Assembly (NCBI RefSeq): GCF_000003605.2
Contig: NW_003158724.1
Span: 1,284,824-1,348,823, forward strand
Direction: 5' to 3'
Length of the DNA stretch: 64,000 nt
DNA from: Saccoglossus kowalevskii
Taxonomy: Eukaryota > Hemichordata > Enteropneusta > Harrimaniidae
The notes beneath the pieces were generated by a model, which made no database searches, had not been told where the DNA came from, and saw only the letters and a list, made by a program, of their open reading frames with translations. The position numbers were made by a program, and so were the translations under genes. Shown here piece by piece: positions 1-12,216 of the stretch (the stretch's first letter is position 1; every line of letters starts with the position of its first letter).

Positions 1-3000
1 AAGACATTTTTTTTCTATAAGTGGTAAAAGGGAAAAAAAGAAAACAAACCGACGTTTTCTTTTGATCAACAGATATGACTCGCGGTTAGAAAAGAAATCC
101 CAAACGAAATTCAAAACTCTGATTGATGTAGATTTCTCATTCAATTCTTAATTGAGAAATCGACAATAACCACGGAGAAGGAGAATAAACAGATACTCCC
201 ACGTGGACGGTACGAATTAAAGCTTCCATGTAATGCGCTTTTACCAATTGAAATGAACCCTCTACTGGATTCGAGAGAAAGGGGGAAATCTGTTGATCTA
301 ATCTTGATAACAGCTTTACTTTAATTCATTAGAAGATTAACGATACCTTCTTGACAAATTCATTACTTTGATTACAGAGAAATGATGGCATTGACCTTGA
401 ATTGATCTTGCAGGCATCCTCTCATTCCAGTGATGGTATGGACGCGATCTGGATAGGATAACGCATATTTATTCAAACAGTTTTTTTTTTCATTTTTCAT
501 GCATGCCACACGATGTATTGTCTCTGGTCAGCAGGTAACGCTAGAAAGTACAAACTGTGCTGCTATAGTCAATTTCCCATGTGATAATAACATCCTTGTG
601 GACGTCAAGTTGAGTCTTTGACGACACATTTATCAGTCATGCGATTATCGTCTTGCAAGTTGAACTACGTGAAGCTACATAGCCTATTTTAATATATAGT
701 CGCTGCTTGCTCACGTACCGGTATCACCTCTGTCAGACTGAATCATACTGTCGGTGACCCGATGAAGTATCTATAGCTTACGCGCCGTTTCTCAATTAAC
801 GTCTTCAAGATGCGAAATAGCAGGGACGTCAGAGCACGCTACAACGTAATATACGTCTATGGTTATACTTACCCAGACTTTATAAACAGAATTATAAACA
901 GAATGGAATATGACTTAAGAATACTGCTTAACTATGCAGGATTCGCAACAAATTTTATTAAATTTTAGTCGCCATCCTCTTCATATAATTTTGCATGCAG
1001 AGAATGCATTAGCTATGTTTTTTTTCAGACCATATGTTCACATGATAGTGGTTCGACACCCGTGTAAAAAATGAGCCATGATAGTGCTTATATATTTGGA
1101 TAAATTAAACACTGTTTAGATTTCTTGATATGTTTCTGTTGGTTGTTGGCAATCCACGTACTGTTGTGTTCAATAAATTGCCGTGTTCACATCTGTTTTT
1201 TGTTTGCTCCTTTACAACGACAAAAAATACAGCGGCAAAAGAAAACTGACGTGTAAACGTTACACAGGCGGAATGAAGGTATCATCCCGGCGTAAATATT
1301 ACTCAATACTTATGCTGGCTTAAGAAAATAGAGATGGACACGTTATGCTGGTGTAAAGAGGATTAACTATGACGGAGTTTAAACCTCATCGGAAAGGGCA
1401 ACACCGGCCAATATTCCCAAATGACGTTGTAAGTGCATTGTAAATCCACACATGAATGTGTGTGCCGCTGTCAACTTTATTTATTAATAAGTTTTTCTTA
1501 TTTAAAACTAGATAATCGCAATATGTGTCGAATTGCTAGCAGTTTAGATTTGGTTATATTGACCTGTATGCGTGGCTAAACTCAAAATATTTGTTTTCTA
1601 CCACCAAGAAAAATCAACCTGGCGGACCTACTTCATTTCATTTTCAGTTGACTCACCTAAAGAATAAACAACGCCATGTAGACTACGATATGCAACTAGT
1701 TGTATATATATATAAAAAAAAAACAATTGACAAATCGCGGAATTCGCGATTTAAAAATATAGTCCAAGACTTCAAATGTATACAGCGGTGGTTTATTTTC
1801 ATGGCTTAAAAGTTCAGATGGTAATAATGAAAAGTTAATCCCCGTTCTCTAGATTACAATTAAGCGCGTTTTGTGAACATAGAATGAAAATGGTACTGTC
1901 ATGTCATGCTCACAGTTCTAAGTAAGCTGGTATCCGAGAGGAAAAGATATAATAAAGAAAAAAATAACTGTAGTAGATCGATTATTTCTCTCACTTATCA
2001 AGAATGAGCATTTGGACGTTTTCACAAGAAGTTGTGTGTTTGTATTGCATCACCATGGAAACTAATCACCTGCTCCGTGCCCAATGATAATAACCCGAAG
2101 ACATGATTCAAATTTACATCTCTCTGACAAATTTGTTTTTTTATAATTGGATATTCATGAATTTGAAATTTCAATTGGTTTGCGTGTTGAAAATATTGTT
2201 TTTATACAAATATGTCAAGTGGTTAAAAAAATGACGCGAAGAAATAATGACAAATCTTGATAGATTACTGGGTATTTACTATTCAAGTGTCATCACTACC
2301 TGAAATAAGGCGATGTCTTCAATGCGCCATTCGCCGTGTTTGAAAAATTTCCAATTTGGTTCTTGGAATAGAAATAATAACACACGATCTGAAGTGACAA
2401 TATGACTGCATTTATATTCAAATGGAATGTAGAACCGGGATCTAGACAGGATAGAATACTAGTCTCCTATCAATTTAAAAGCCAAATGCTGGTGATAAAT
2501 ACACGCTGATGTTTTAAATTCATAATATAGCCATACCGAACAAATTAGCTTCGCTTTAATGACCCTATTATATGAAGAAAATATTGCAACATGTACATCC
2601 GCCGCAGCTACTTCCATTTCAGTCTTTTTTAATTTCTGTAGAACTGTCGCCAAAATTACACACTGTAATCCTAACCGGCGAATGAAATTGACAACATGGA
2701 GTCTGAAATTGACTGTACGGGTCACGAAATGAATTATTATTTGAAGTCGCACAGCAGGCTGAAAATTAGAAAGCGATTTCGAAGAAACTTCGTTTTATAA
2801 TGATTTTCCTGAATAATCGTGTATTAGTGCATGCAAGTACAGCCTGGTATAACACGGCATCACCGCCCATTATATCAATATTCATAGTTTTAAACACAAG
2901 CGGCTACAGTGTAATTGACAACAGTAGTAACAATAACAACAACACATCATACCATTCCGATGGTGTCATACGATACTTAGATAGTTTATTAAACAACGGG

Positions 3001-6000
3001 TGTCAACACCAACTGGTCAAAAATATATAATTGCCGAACCGAGTGGATAACATAAGGTTAAAATTGATTGGTACGCACCGATAAAGTGATTTAAGGCGGG
3101 AGGGTCGCACTCGCGCGAATTGAGTCCCAGGCGACGATAACAACACACCCTAAAAATGCAAAGGCTCATGGGTAGACGCTTGTTTGTAAACAATGACACG
3201 CTATGGCCATCTGGCGCATGCGCATGTGACGACTCCCCCGCTTTAAGTATAATTGTAATAACATATATACACATAGCTATCTAAAAAGATAATACAGCAT
3301 CAGAAGAGAATAGAAAAATGTACAATCTAAGATCATGAATGGTGTGATATTTTGCAATACATCAAATGCACTTACGTATACATCATTAGATAACCCCGGA
3401 TTGTGGCAATCCCAATATATGCTTAATTTTCAAACAAAAACAAAGCATTGACAAAATACGCTAACCAAACCTAGCTGTCAAAAATTCAAGAAATACTAAC
3501 TGAGTGGCAGATTATGATGCCTCCTGGGCAAATCTAAACATATTGGCTTTATCATGGGAAAGACGAAATGTGATCAATTAGTCTGAGGCGATCAGCTGCA
3601 AAATTAAAAGCATGTAATAGTATATGCTCGTTGACTGGCAGATGACTCCAAATATATAGACCCCCGAGCCCAAATATGTAGTTACTTTAGTCGGGGTTTG
3701 TGGACCTCTGACAATAATGGTGCACCCTCATTATTCTAAAAGGATTTTGGGATAATTTCCTTTTCTAAGACTTATAAGTGAAAAAGGATGGGATGGCATG
3801 TGATGATAGTTAATAGTATAATATTCGACTGTCACCACTTTGGGTACACGTGTTGCTGTTTTTTCATGCATTACTTATAATCTTGATTGTTTATAGCTGT
3901 ATAGGTAGTCATTGATCGTCCATATGCCGAATATTGACTGTTTGGCCACAAAACAATAATGTTACCGTGTTACGGTCGGGTTAAATACACGCGGGTTACA
4001 AGACTAAAATGTACATATTTGTGTAATGTCCAATTTTAATTCAAATATTGTTGCAAATATTGAAAATGTCACGTGCCCCCATCCCCGAATACCTCTCTTT
4101 ACCACATATTGCCAAGTGCCCTCCCTGCTCTATGGCCATTTACATTTCGTTCTAATTTATTGCAGATTTCATATCATATGGATCATCCCCGTTAAATAAA
4201 ACCTTGTTCAACAAAAGGTGGATATAAGTTGCAAACCCAACGGTGATTATCATTCCAGTCAGGATTACCAAGCTAGCTGGGGTGCAACAAATTAACGATA
4301 TGTGAAAGAAAATTGCCAGCAATATGGTATAGTAATAGACCATTAATGCATATTTTATTTAGTGTGACACATCGGGTTGAAACCGCTGAATGGCTCATCC
4401 CTTCTTTGTTGACAGCGTGCCGATGAACAATATCATAACACAAATAAACGTGGCATATGTAACAATGAAAGCTGGTCAAAATGGGGACGGTTGCAATCAT
4501 GTCCAAGAAACACACATATATCGTAACAAAGAGCATTGCAAACAAGTGATCGATTTCGAGTAAATAATTTTTTGTGTAAGTATGTCCACAAAGAAGTTTA
4601 GATGCGATTGTCGGATTGTAATACTATTTAATATATAAATATAATATTACATATTAATTTTGATTATCAATCCTGTATATGTCATTTTCCCTTCACAGAA
4701 AATCTACCCAACTATAAAGAGATATAGTCTCATTTGATGTTTTTCTTTTTTTAATTTTAATTAAAAAAAAAAATATCGAACAAAGTATACTGGCACTTAT
4801 CAGTGATAAATAAGCAAATAAACGTTAAATTTATATAATAATCGTATTGGAAAAAAAAACCACGGTGAATATTTGTGATGAATACGAACATAATACAATT
4901 TGGCAGATATCTTGTATCATCAATAACACTGTTGCCAGCCGATAACTGTGAAAGCACGATGTCTGCCAGCTTAAGCTCTTCATTCTCTCCCCGGGGATCC
5001 GGGAATATAACTACAATTCAATTCACTGAATTCGACGTGAACGAGGAATGTTTTGGCGAAAACATAACAGGAAGTGATATGAATTTGCGTGTATGTGTGT
5101 GCGCGCACAATGACTGAACTTGGCCAACATGCAAAAAATGTCAGTTAATAGTGAAATAACGTGTTTCACTGGGACCCCCACCGGCTGTCAAATTACGGTT
5201 GATCGGCAAATCACAGTGGACGTTATTGACAATACTGTACAAAATGTGGTTAGGGTGGTCGCTCATCTGTTATTCTCATTCGCCTGCTGAGATAAATATA
5301 TTTATTTATTTATTCAAGTTTATTTTGAAATTGGCAGATATACACCCTCAATCTCATGATTGCCACGTGATAAGCCCGAGTCAGTAATGAATAAGAGCGT
5401 CCAACGTCACCTGTTTCTGTACTACGCATTACGCAGTCTGAAAATACACATAAGTGCCGTAATTAACACCATTACAAAATTCCATCACCAATAATAAAAA
5501 AGCCAGTACTAAGCCAGCCCATTTACGGTTTTATTTACCATCAAGTCAAGACCTTGCCCAATAGACGTGGAGGAAAACAATTATACGTCATTACAGCACA
5601 ATTGTCGCTATTATCGTAACATTAACATCGCCATTATATAAAACCAACCCTGTTTCAATTTGAAAGACTTAGAATGTGCGCATTGCGATACAGTGTATTC
5701 TGATTGTGGATACTTAAACTAAGCCATTTACAGAATTAATTGCAGAGCTGTGGGTTTTTTTTCTCTTCACTCGTCACCTTTGAAATTATCGAACAAATAC
5801 AGTTTTCCTACTCGAATATGAACGAGCTCGCCCACTCCTGGCGCTATGTGTTAGAGTTCAGTATGTTCCACGCCGGCATGTGAGCGTCAGAATAACATTT
5901 ATACGTACAGAACTGTACTCTGGGTACAGAATTGTACAAACCCAAATGAACGACGACAGCTGATGAAGATAAATACATATAAACGGGTAAAGACGCTCAC

Positions 6001-7796
6001 ATATACATACTGAAATATACATGCACAAAAATATTTGAAGTGCTAAATGTAATGTTAGTAATAATAACATAATTTTTAACATAATTTGATCAAGTTCAAA
6101 CTGCATGGCCACTAAAGCAGTAACATAATGTATATATGTAGCCAGGAAGGATTTAAAAATTATTTTATCTTCAAATGTAACCATGGAGATTATCAAATAC
6201 CATTCTTTCAACTGTTTCGACGAAAACGAAAATACAGTTAATTTGATCCACATATTTGATCATATTTAGAGCGAGTATGTGCATTGTCATGGAAACATTT
6301 TATTAAAATTAAACATTTTTCAAACTCATCCTCAGAAGCACATACTTAGGTGAAACATTTTTTTTTACTATTTTGCATATTAATTGAATAGGGAATTGTA
6401 ATCGGATATCAACAAATTTTTTGTGCACTTATCATTTTATTTACATATTTAATTTGCATATATACTCTAATCAGCAAATAACACTATTAACTATGTTGGC
6501 CATAATTATGTTTATATTAAAATCTACCGATTGGATAAACCAACACTCAAAACACATGCAATACGGTGTTTTAATCAATTAATAAATCTGCCACGTTGTC
6601 AAAAAGAATCATTTTTCTATTTTATGAAAAAAAACAAAAACATTTTTATGACATTATATTCCATACACGTTGCACTGGTCATAGGCCATATCCGCTAAGC
6701 ACATCGTCGGGGTCATCATAAAACCATGGGATTCGCAGTGTAATTAAACAGATTCGACGAACCTTATCGGGAGTATCTTCGTGTCTAACATCTTTTCTAA
6801 TTATACACACCAACAAGGGTATATGCTCGAACATGCTATTTTCGTGTTTTGCTTTTATAATATAATATATTCCGCTCGTTTCTTCATCTACTACCATGGC
6901 ATCAGATAATATTTATTTATTTTAAAGATGATCGACCTTATCGCAAACACCCTGTCGTATTTTCGGTAAGCATCACAGACACAGTATTGGAAAAACGTTT
7001 CAGGCGTTTCAGCGGAAACAACACGAATAGACAATACGCGCAGAAAATATCTTTTCAATAACTCACTTATCGCGTATTCTCATCGGTAGCTAACTCTTAC
7101 TGATAGTGTTACCTTGGCGACAAATTAAACGTAATTGAGTTTCAGCTTAGAGGACAGTTCGGCAATAATTAAAGTTCAAGTTTAAGTTGTATAATCCTGA
7201 CGCAGGTCATACGCTGTTTTGTAGCACATTACATTTTCTCCGTCCAAAAACGTGTTTTACAAAATATAACTTCCGCACAAATTGTGAAATATCTGGTCAC
7301 ATTAAAAACTTGTATGAGACACGTATTGTCAAATGTCTTTTCACCAATGCGAGGTTTTGTTATTGAGGTCGTCAACATTTCAGACTACTTTTGTTAAAAT
7401 CAAAATAAATACTGTTTACTGTCGAAAAAATGACAATAAATCCATTAAAACGTATGGGCTATTAAAATTAAGTAGGAAATAAATGTGTGAAATATAGTTC
7501 ACTGGGCGATGCTTTATTTTATTGCATTGCATTTCATACGCTATTCTGTATTTATTCAATTGAAACGACTGCATTTTATTTTCAAACCCAAACGACCTCG
7601 GAAATCTTTCCTTATCGCCAACGAATCTGGATACGGAGAATGAATTGCAATGAACATAGGCGTGTATTTCTAGACCCCGATTCATCTTGCTGGTGAGTAA
7701 CAGGATATTGGGCGACACGTACAATGGCGACGGTGAATCAGCATAATACACTGGGAATATGTTGATCTGAAAGATTATGTACTTCGTGACCCTAAG

Positions 7797-7802
<6 letters not shown>
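1..7802. other. AT-rich non-genic stretch, no gene recognised
   Basis: I see no supported gene here. Open frames are short and show no recognisable domain. The longest, on the minus strand at 5858-6253, gives about 131 residues of hydrophobic and cysteine-rich sequence typical of translated AT-rich DNA. Small-scale content includes a short direct repeat of 'ataaacagaat' near 884-905, an A/T-only inverted repeat near 4743-4770, an ATTT-rich run near 5297-5316, and the FOX/NRF1-like motif pair near 3.2 kb listed separately. No tRNA-type internal promoter or rRNA sequence was seen. Confidence 0.6.
3180..3225. promoter_or_regulatory. Candidate FOX palindrome next to an NRF1-like site
   Basis: Positions 3180-3193 read ttgttt-gt-aaacaa, an inverted pair that contains a perfect forkhead core GTAAACA at 3186-3192. 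About 20 bases on, 3214-3223 is GCGCATGCGC, the palindromic core of the NRF1 consensus. In animals NRF1 sites sit mostly in TATA-less promoters. The flank (3090-3240) is visibly richer in CG than its AT-rich surroundings. No transcript or coding exon can be traced from the site. Treat this as a motif match with possible promoter or enhancer meaning, not as a proven element. Confidence 0.3.

Positions 7803-7875
<73 letters not shown>
7803..7875. repeat. (AT)n dinucleotide microsatellite, about 36 units
   Basis: The tract is an uninterrupted run of alternating A and T for about 73 bases, the longest pure microsatellite in the window. It creates artificial alternating Ile-Tyr open frames on both strands (7416-7970 minus and 7777-8037 plus), which should not be read as genes. 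It is self-complementary, so cruciform extrusion, length polymorphism and collapsed assembly length are all plausible. Confidence 0.97.
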
Positions 7876-7877
<2 letters not shown>

Positions 7878-10388
7878 CATTTTATCTATGTGTGTGATCG
7901 CTGATCCCCAGAAACCAGACATATCATTATGTTTCTTCTCTGGTGGCATTTTCACCATCTCAGTATTCATTGTAGGACAATTTGCTAATTTCTTTAGTGA
8001 AACAAATTGTTTGTTTGTTGTAGACGAAATGGATTGACAGTATTACGTAAGCCATATTTGTTGGCTATAACGGCTGTCAACTATATATTCTATGTCCGTT
8101 TCATTATATTTGTAGCAAAAAACCTTCTTACTTTACTCCTACATTACAGGTTTTGATAAATGTGTAAACTAAATGACTTGTTGTTATTGATAAACATGGC
8201 CGACCGAAAAAAGCACTAAATAACCACCAAGAAACCTTGGCGAATACGTCAGCCATTTGCTTTTTTTCTTTATTAAATTTCACACTTCGCTACAACGCGC
8301 TGTGTTGTCATATGAAATCCCACGATCACGGTTTAATGTAATTCTCTCAAGGCTGGACTACGAGTAAACTAAGAATGAACACATTGTTACAGCCTTGTAA
8401 GAAATAACGACACACCGAGGACAAAGTGGCACACTTATTGGCACGCTAATCAACTTATATTAGAAATGATTGTAAGTCAGGTTTAATTTTCGACGAAATC
8501 GATCAAAATAAAACAACACTTTGTTAAGTTAAAATTCATCAATAATTGCTTACAATAAACTGCTTTCCATTCAATTTATAACACAAAACAAAAGTGAACC
8601 ATGACCTCCGCTCTTGTCTTAATAACATTAGAGATTAAGCATCGGTTTTCAAAAATCAATATCAATATGATTATAATAATAATAATAATATCATTATTAT
8701 GTTATTTTTAAAATAAAAAATTTAAAAAAAAGTTAAATACGAAATATGCCATTGGTCGGTCCCCACGTTAATCCTAACTATCTATCTTAAATCAACAGCT
8801 CTGTGGTGCGCGACAATGCACAGCAACTAGACAGAAACCATGGAATCTGACCTCGGCGATCACTATGGGGCACTTGGTATTGAGACTGTCTAGCACAATA
8901 TATCAAAATTCACTACTACATTTATAATATTCTGAATAAATATATTCATATATCATTTGGGGTAACTACCACGAAGATTGTGCGTCAACAGGCGATGATT
9001 AATGTTGTCTTATGCTGGGTTGTAGAATGATCACATTATTGGGGGGGGGGGAATTGACGCAATCGCCATATTGACTCCTATTGCAGTCTTTGTGGGTAAT
9101 TCTGTCAGTAGGTGTTAATTCTAACATCCTTGTCCCATTTCACATAGCTGTCTCACGTGTGTACATTGAATTATTGTGTTCATGTGTTTGCAGCGGTATA
9201 CCCACTGTGGAAAGGAAGCATATTCCTCTCAAATCCGGTGAAACGTTTATTAAGTAACGTTTAGTGAATTGACAATGAACAAACGAATCGTATCCAAAGC
9301 TCAGTGGGGCGTTTGTGTCTATATGCAAGAACAGCGTAGCTAAGAGTGAATTAATACGGTTTACTACAGTTGAAATTTCACCTCTCGGCGGTGATTCATT
9401 CGTTTTCGCACAATTACACTCGGCAGGGGGATTGCAAAGCGAAAATGAAATCGTATAAATATAGTAGGACCTGATGCGATTATACACACGGGGGAAATCG
9501 GCTGAGGGGTTTCTTGTCTATCTCAGTATTCTGCTCAATATTCCCCAATAAAAAAAAAACAGCGTCGACTTATAACCGGGAAGTAAATGAGAAGATGACA
9601 ACAGTCTCAATGGTCTATCCGAAATAATGGATTCAGAAGTGAGCAATGCACTGATAAAAATATCTGTTGGTTAGATGATTAGCAAGTTAATTGAAATATG
9701 GCCCACGCACGCTACACTCTACTATATACGTTTAAATTTAACGAAATCGAAATGCGTTGAAATTCCCCAGCGGTCTCGTTATTAGACCAAATAGTAATCA
9801 CGAGACATAATTGTATGAGAATGAATTTGGAAATCTTCAGCTTTCCGATGCTAATCTGTCGAAACAGTAACTGAACATATAGCGATCGGAGATAAAAACA
9901 ATTTGAGTTTGTGAAGGCGAAGCATAGTGATGTATATATACAATGCATATAAAGTGAACTGATGGATTTATCCTAAATGTGACGCAATAAATCGTAAAAC
10001 CGGTTAATAGGTAGATGTGTATCTGCCAGATTATTTATTTGTGATTTGCTGTCATATAAACTGCTAATTTTCGAACGTTTCACACACGTTAGTTAATCTT
10101 TATGAAGTTTGACGGAATCGAAAAGATACAGACGATTGTAACCGCTATCAAGACGCCAAAGTTGGTAACATTAGATATTAGTACGATATAGGAGAGTTGA
10201 TTAAACCGGTACATTGAATTGCCCTGTCACTGTAAAATAATGGAGTTGTGGAAAAATTTACGTTTTTAATATCCTGTATACTCAGAAGATTATCTATTCA
10301 ACAAAAGAAAACAAACACACATATGTAATAGTAAGAGTGTACTCCTTACCTCGAAGGCAGAACTCCAGTAAAACCAGTATGCAATAGA
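7876..10388. other. Non-genic stretch with simple repeats
   Basis: No gene is recognised. The stretch holds a short ATA/TAA trinucleotide run near 8669-8690 followed by its partial inverse, and an 11-base G run at 9041-9051. The minus-strand frame at 9140-9487 (115 codons) has no visible domain and is compatible with chance. Confidence 0.55.
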
Positions 10389-10439
10389 ATGTCTTCAGAT
10401 AGCAACACATTCTTTAGTAATGAAACCGTGAACAGTTAT

Positions 10440-10730
10440 GTTGTTTTCTCTTGTTCAATGCCGTTCAGCTCGGACGCGAAGGTAGTAGTAATTCAACAAC
10501 TCCGGTCAAGGGTTCGTCTGTCAAAAACAGATTACAGATTATCCGTTAAAAGGTTTCATTTCCCATCTATAATAACTTTCCGCGTCCGTCGCAACTCCGC
10601 TCGTGCTCGACTTAAGCGGCGCATACTGGGTGATTTGGTTGCATGGGCTGACTCACGTTTGGTAACGCTTTGAATGAGTGGAACCGCTCGCTCGTTGAGA
10701 AAAGGAAAACGGCATATCCTGGTATATGAA
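10440..10730. promoter_or_regulatory. CpG-rich patch, possible promoter-like segment
   Basis: By eye the interval holds roughly twenty CG dinucleotides in under 300 bases, clustered most densely at 10575-10622 and 10684-10700, while neighbouring DNA is AT-rich and CG-poor. The same patch opens short overlapping frames on both strands (10389-10673 plus, 10556-10762 minus). That is a normal side effect of fewer A/T-rich stop codons and not evidence of coding. On the minus strand the sequence AC-GTGAGT near 10651-10658 would serve as a splice donor. A first exon or promoter of an untranslated transcript is possible but unproven. Confidence 0.25.
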
Positions 10731-11099
10731 TCAAAGTGGAATCGTTGTATCACAGTAAGCACGCATACGTCGGCATCACGTATTAAAACAACTGGCTGTA
10801 CAACCTATTTGCGTATTACCCCCCGCAAAGAAGACAAAAAATGAAATGTTCAGGGTCAAATGAATCAAAGCACGGGAGACAGGATTGGGAAAGCAAGAGC
10901 ACGGCGAGGAATGCGAATTGAGGTGATCGAATCAGAGATTCACAGGATAAGCCACCTTTTATGCGTGTATTCGCCTATCAGGACCAGTGGTAAACGTAGC
11001 ACAGTCATAGCATCGCTCTCAGCAATCAGCAGTTACTTATTAATCCGTTGCATTAAAAGGGATATATGTTACATTACATATATTGACTTCTAAAACGTA

Positions 11100-11150
11100 C
11101 GCGTGAACTATAAAACTATCCTCAGTTCACGCGACTACGCGTTTTATAGT
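11100..11150. repeat. Two interlocking 10-bp inverted repeats
   Basis: cgcgtgaact (11100-11109) pairs perfectly with agttcacgcg (11124-11133). Overlapping it by three bases, actataaaac (11107-11116) pairs perfectly with gttttatagt (11141-11150). The shared 'act' means the two hairpins compete for the same bases, so a single strand could take one of two folds. The right-hand half holds the two complementary blocks in swapped order, as if a longer palindrome had been rearranged. Confidence 0.8.
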
Positions 11151-11198
11151 ATACACACAGAGAATGCATTTTGTTTTGTTCGATGCGCATGTTTCACT

Positions 11199-11213
11199 GC
11201 TGCCATGGCAACG
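11199..11213. promoter_or_regulatory. X-box-like (RFX) motif
   Basis: The core ctgccatggcaac at 11200-11212 matches the near-palindromic X-box bound by RFX factors (half-site RGYAAC, here GGCAAC), with one base off in the left half. A GC-rich run (gcggcgcgcgcc) follows at about 11229-11240. RFX sites are typical of promoters of ciliary and some immune genes in animals. No gene is visible next to it. This is a motif match only. Confidence 0.3.
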
Positions 11214-12086
11214 TTTTCAGACTTCTCGCGGCGCGCGCCTAGCAATTTTGCCCAGAAAGGGGAAAATAATCAGCTCATTACGGGGAGCCATACAACATTT
11301 CAATTAAATATTAAGTAGTGAATGAATAGTAACCTGTCCATTCCACTCACGGCTCGGTTTTCGAGCAGTATGAACAGTTACTTTGACCGTAGCGCCAGAC
11401 TGTAATCACTGGGGTTTGTTATTACGTTTGGTTCGATTGGCAATTTCCGTGAAGTTCGGGGTGGCAGTTTTCAAATGGATAGGTTTTTGAAGTTTGCGAA
11501 AGAACTCTCAAAACACATCATAACCCACTGCAGTTCGGAGGTGGATATCCAGCTCCTACGCAGAGCATAGTCGACGTGGAGGGCGCCCCGTTAACATTTT
11601 GTCTCGCCATGACAACGTGATTATGACGTGCTATCTATTGTTGACAAGTTATGTTTTGTTTTCTCGCCTGACATCATAACTGCAATTTCCGCCTACGTCG
11701 GCTATTACTAGTGATTAGTTTGAGCATTGTCAATGAACAATGACAAATACATTGCAATAAGTCTACCTCAGAACTCGAGTTTCCGTCGTTCATTTCTAAT
11801 AAATCACAATGAGTGTACACACTGAAAATATCCACCGTTATCGGAGTTAATTTACATCGTTTACTTAGGTGACACAGCACTTGTAACTTGATTCGTTCAC
11901 CAAACTAATTCATCATTATCACCAATATTAACGTAGTCTATCGCTTTAATATGTTATCTCTCAACAACATGAACTAAAATGTTATCGTCGTAACAGATTG
12001 CTGGTTACAAAAACAGTTATATATATATACATTTCAATTTTTCTTCTTTCGGCTAATAAATAATTTTATCCATATGCCACCTGGTC

Positions 12087-12216
12087 GTTATTTACGTAAT
12101 AGACGTAAACCTAAAATAATGGCTCATGCTTACGTTGACGAGCCGTGAACGCCGTTATTTACGTAATGCATGGACATAAACGTAACATAATGGCTCAGGC
12201 TTACATCGACGAGTCG
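12087..12216. repeat. Tandem duplication, about 67-bp period, 2 copies
   Basis: Copy 1 spans 12087-12145 and copy 2 spans 12154-12216. Both start with gttatttacgtaat, pass through a block like 'taaacNtaaNataatggctca' and end in a gcttac-gacgag segment. The copies differ by a few substitutions and a small insertion. In each copy ggctc can pair with a downstream gagcc (copy 1) or gagtc (copy 2, one G-T wobble), so a short stem is kept. The period is not a multiple of three and no common frame is open, so this is not a coding repeat. Confidence 0.8.

Noticed and set aside
1045-1065. ggttcga-type sequence resembling a tRNA B box
   Set aside because: No matching A box, acceptor stem or anticodon arm lies at the right distance upstream.
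4152-4545. Two overlapping minus-strand frames with membrane-like segments
   Set aside because: They occupy different frames, are short, and show no conserved motif; apparent membrane segments are common in AT-rich noise.
4743-4770. A/T-only inverted repeat with 11-bp arms
   Set aside because: Composed solely of T and A runs, so the symmetry carries little information.
5858-6253. Minus-strand frame of 131 codons with hydrophobic runs
   Set aside because: The hydrophobic stretches follow from T-rich codons; there is no family resemblance.
7416-8037. Open frames on both strands with long Ile-Tyr repeats
   Set aside because: They are translations of the (AT)n microsatellite; the flanking residues show no domain.
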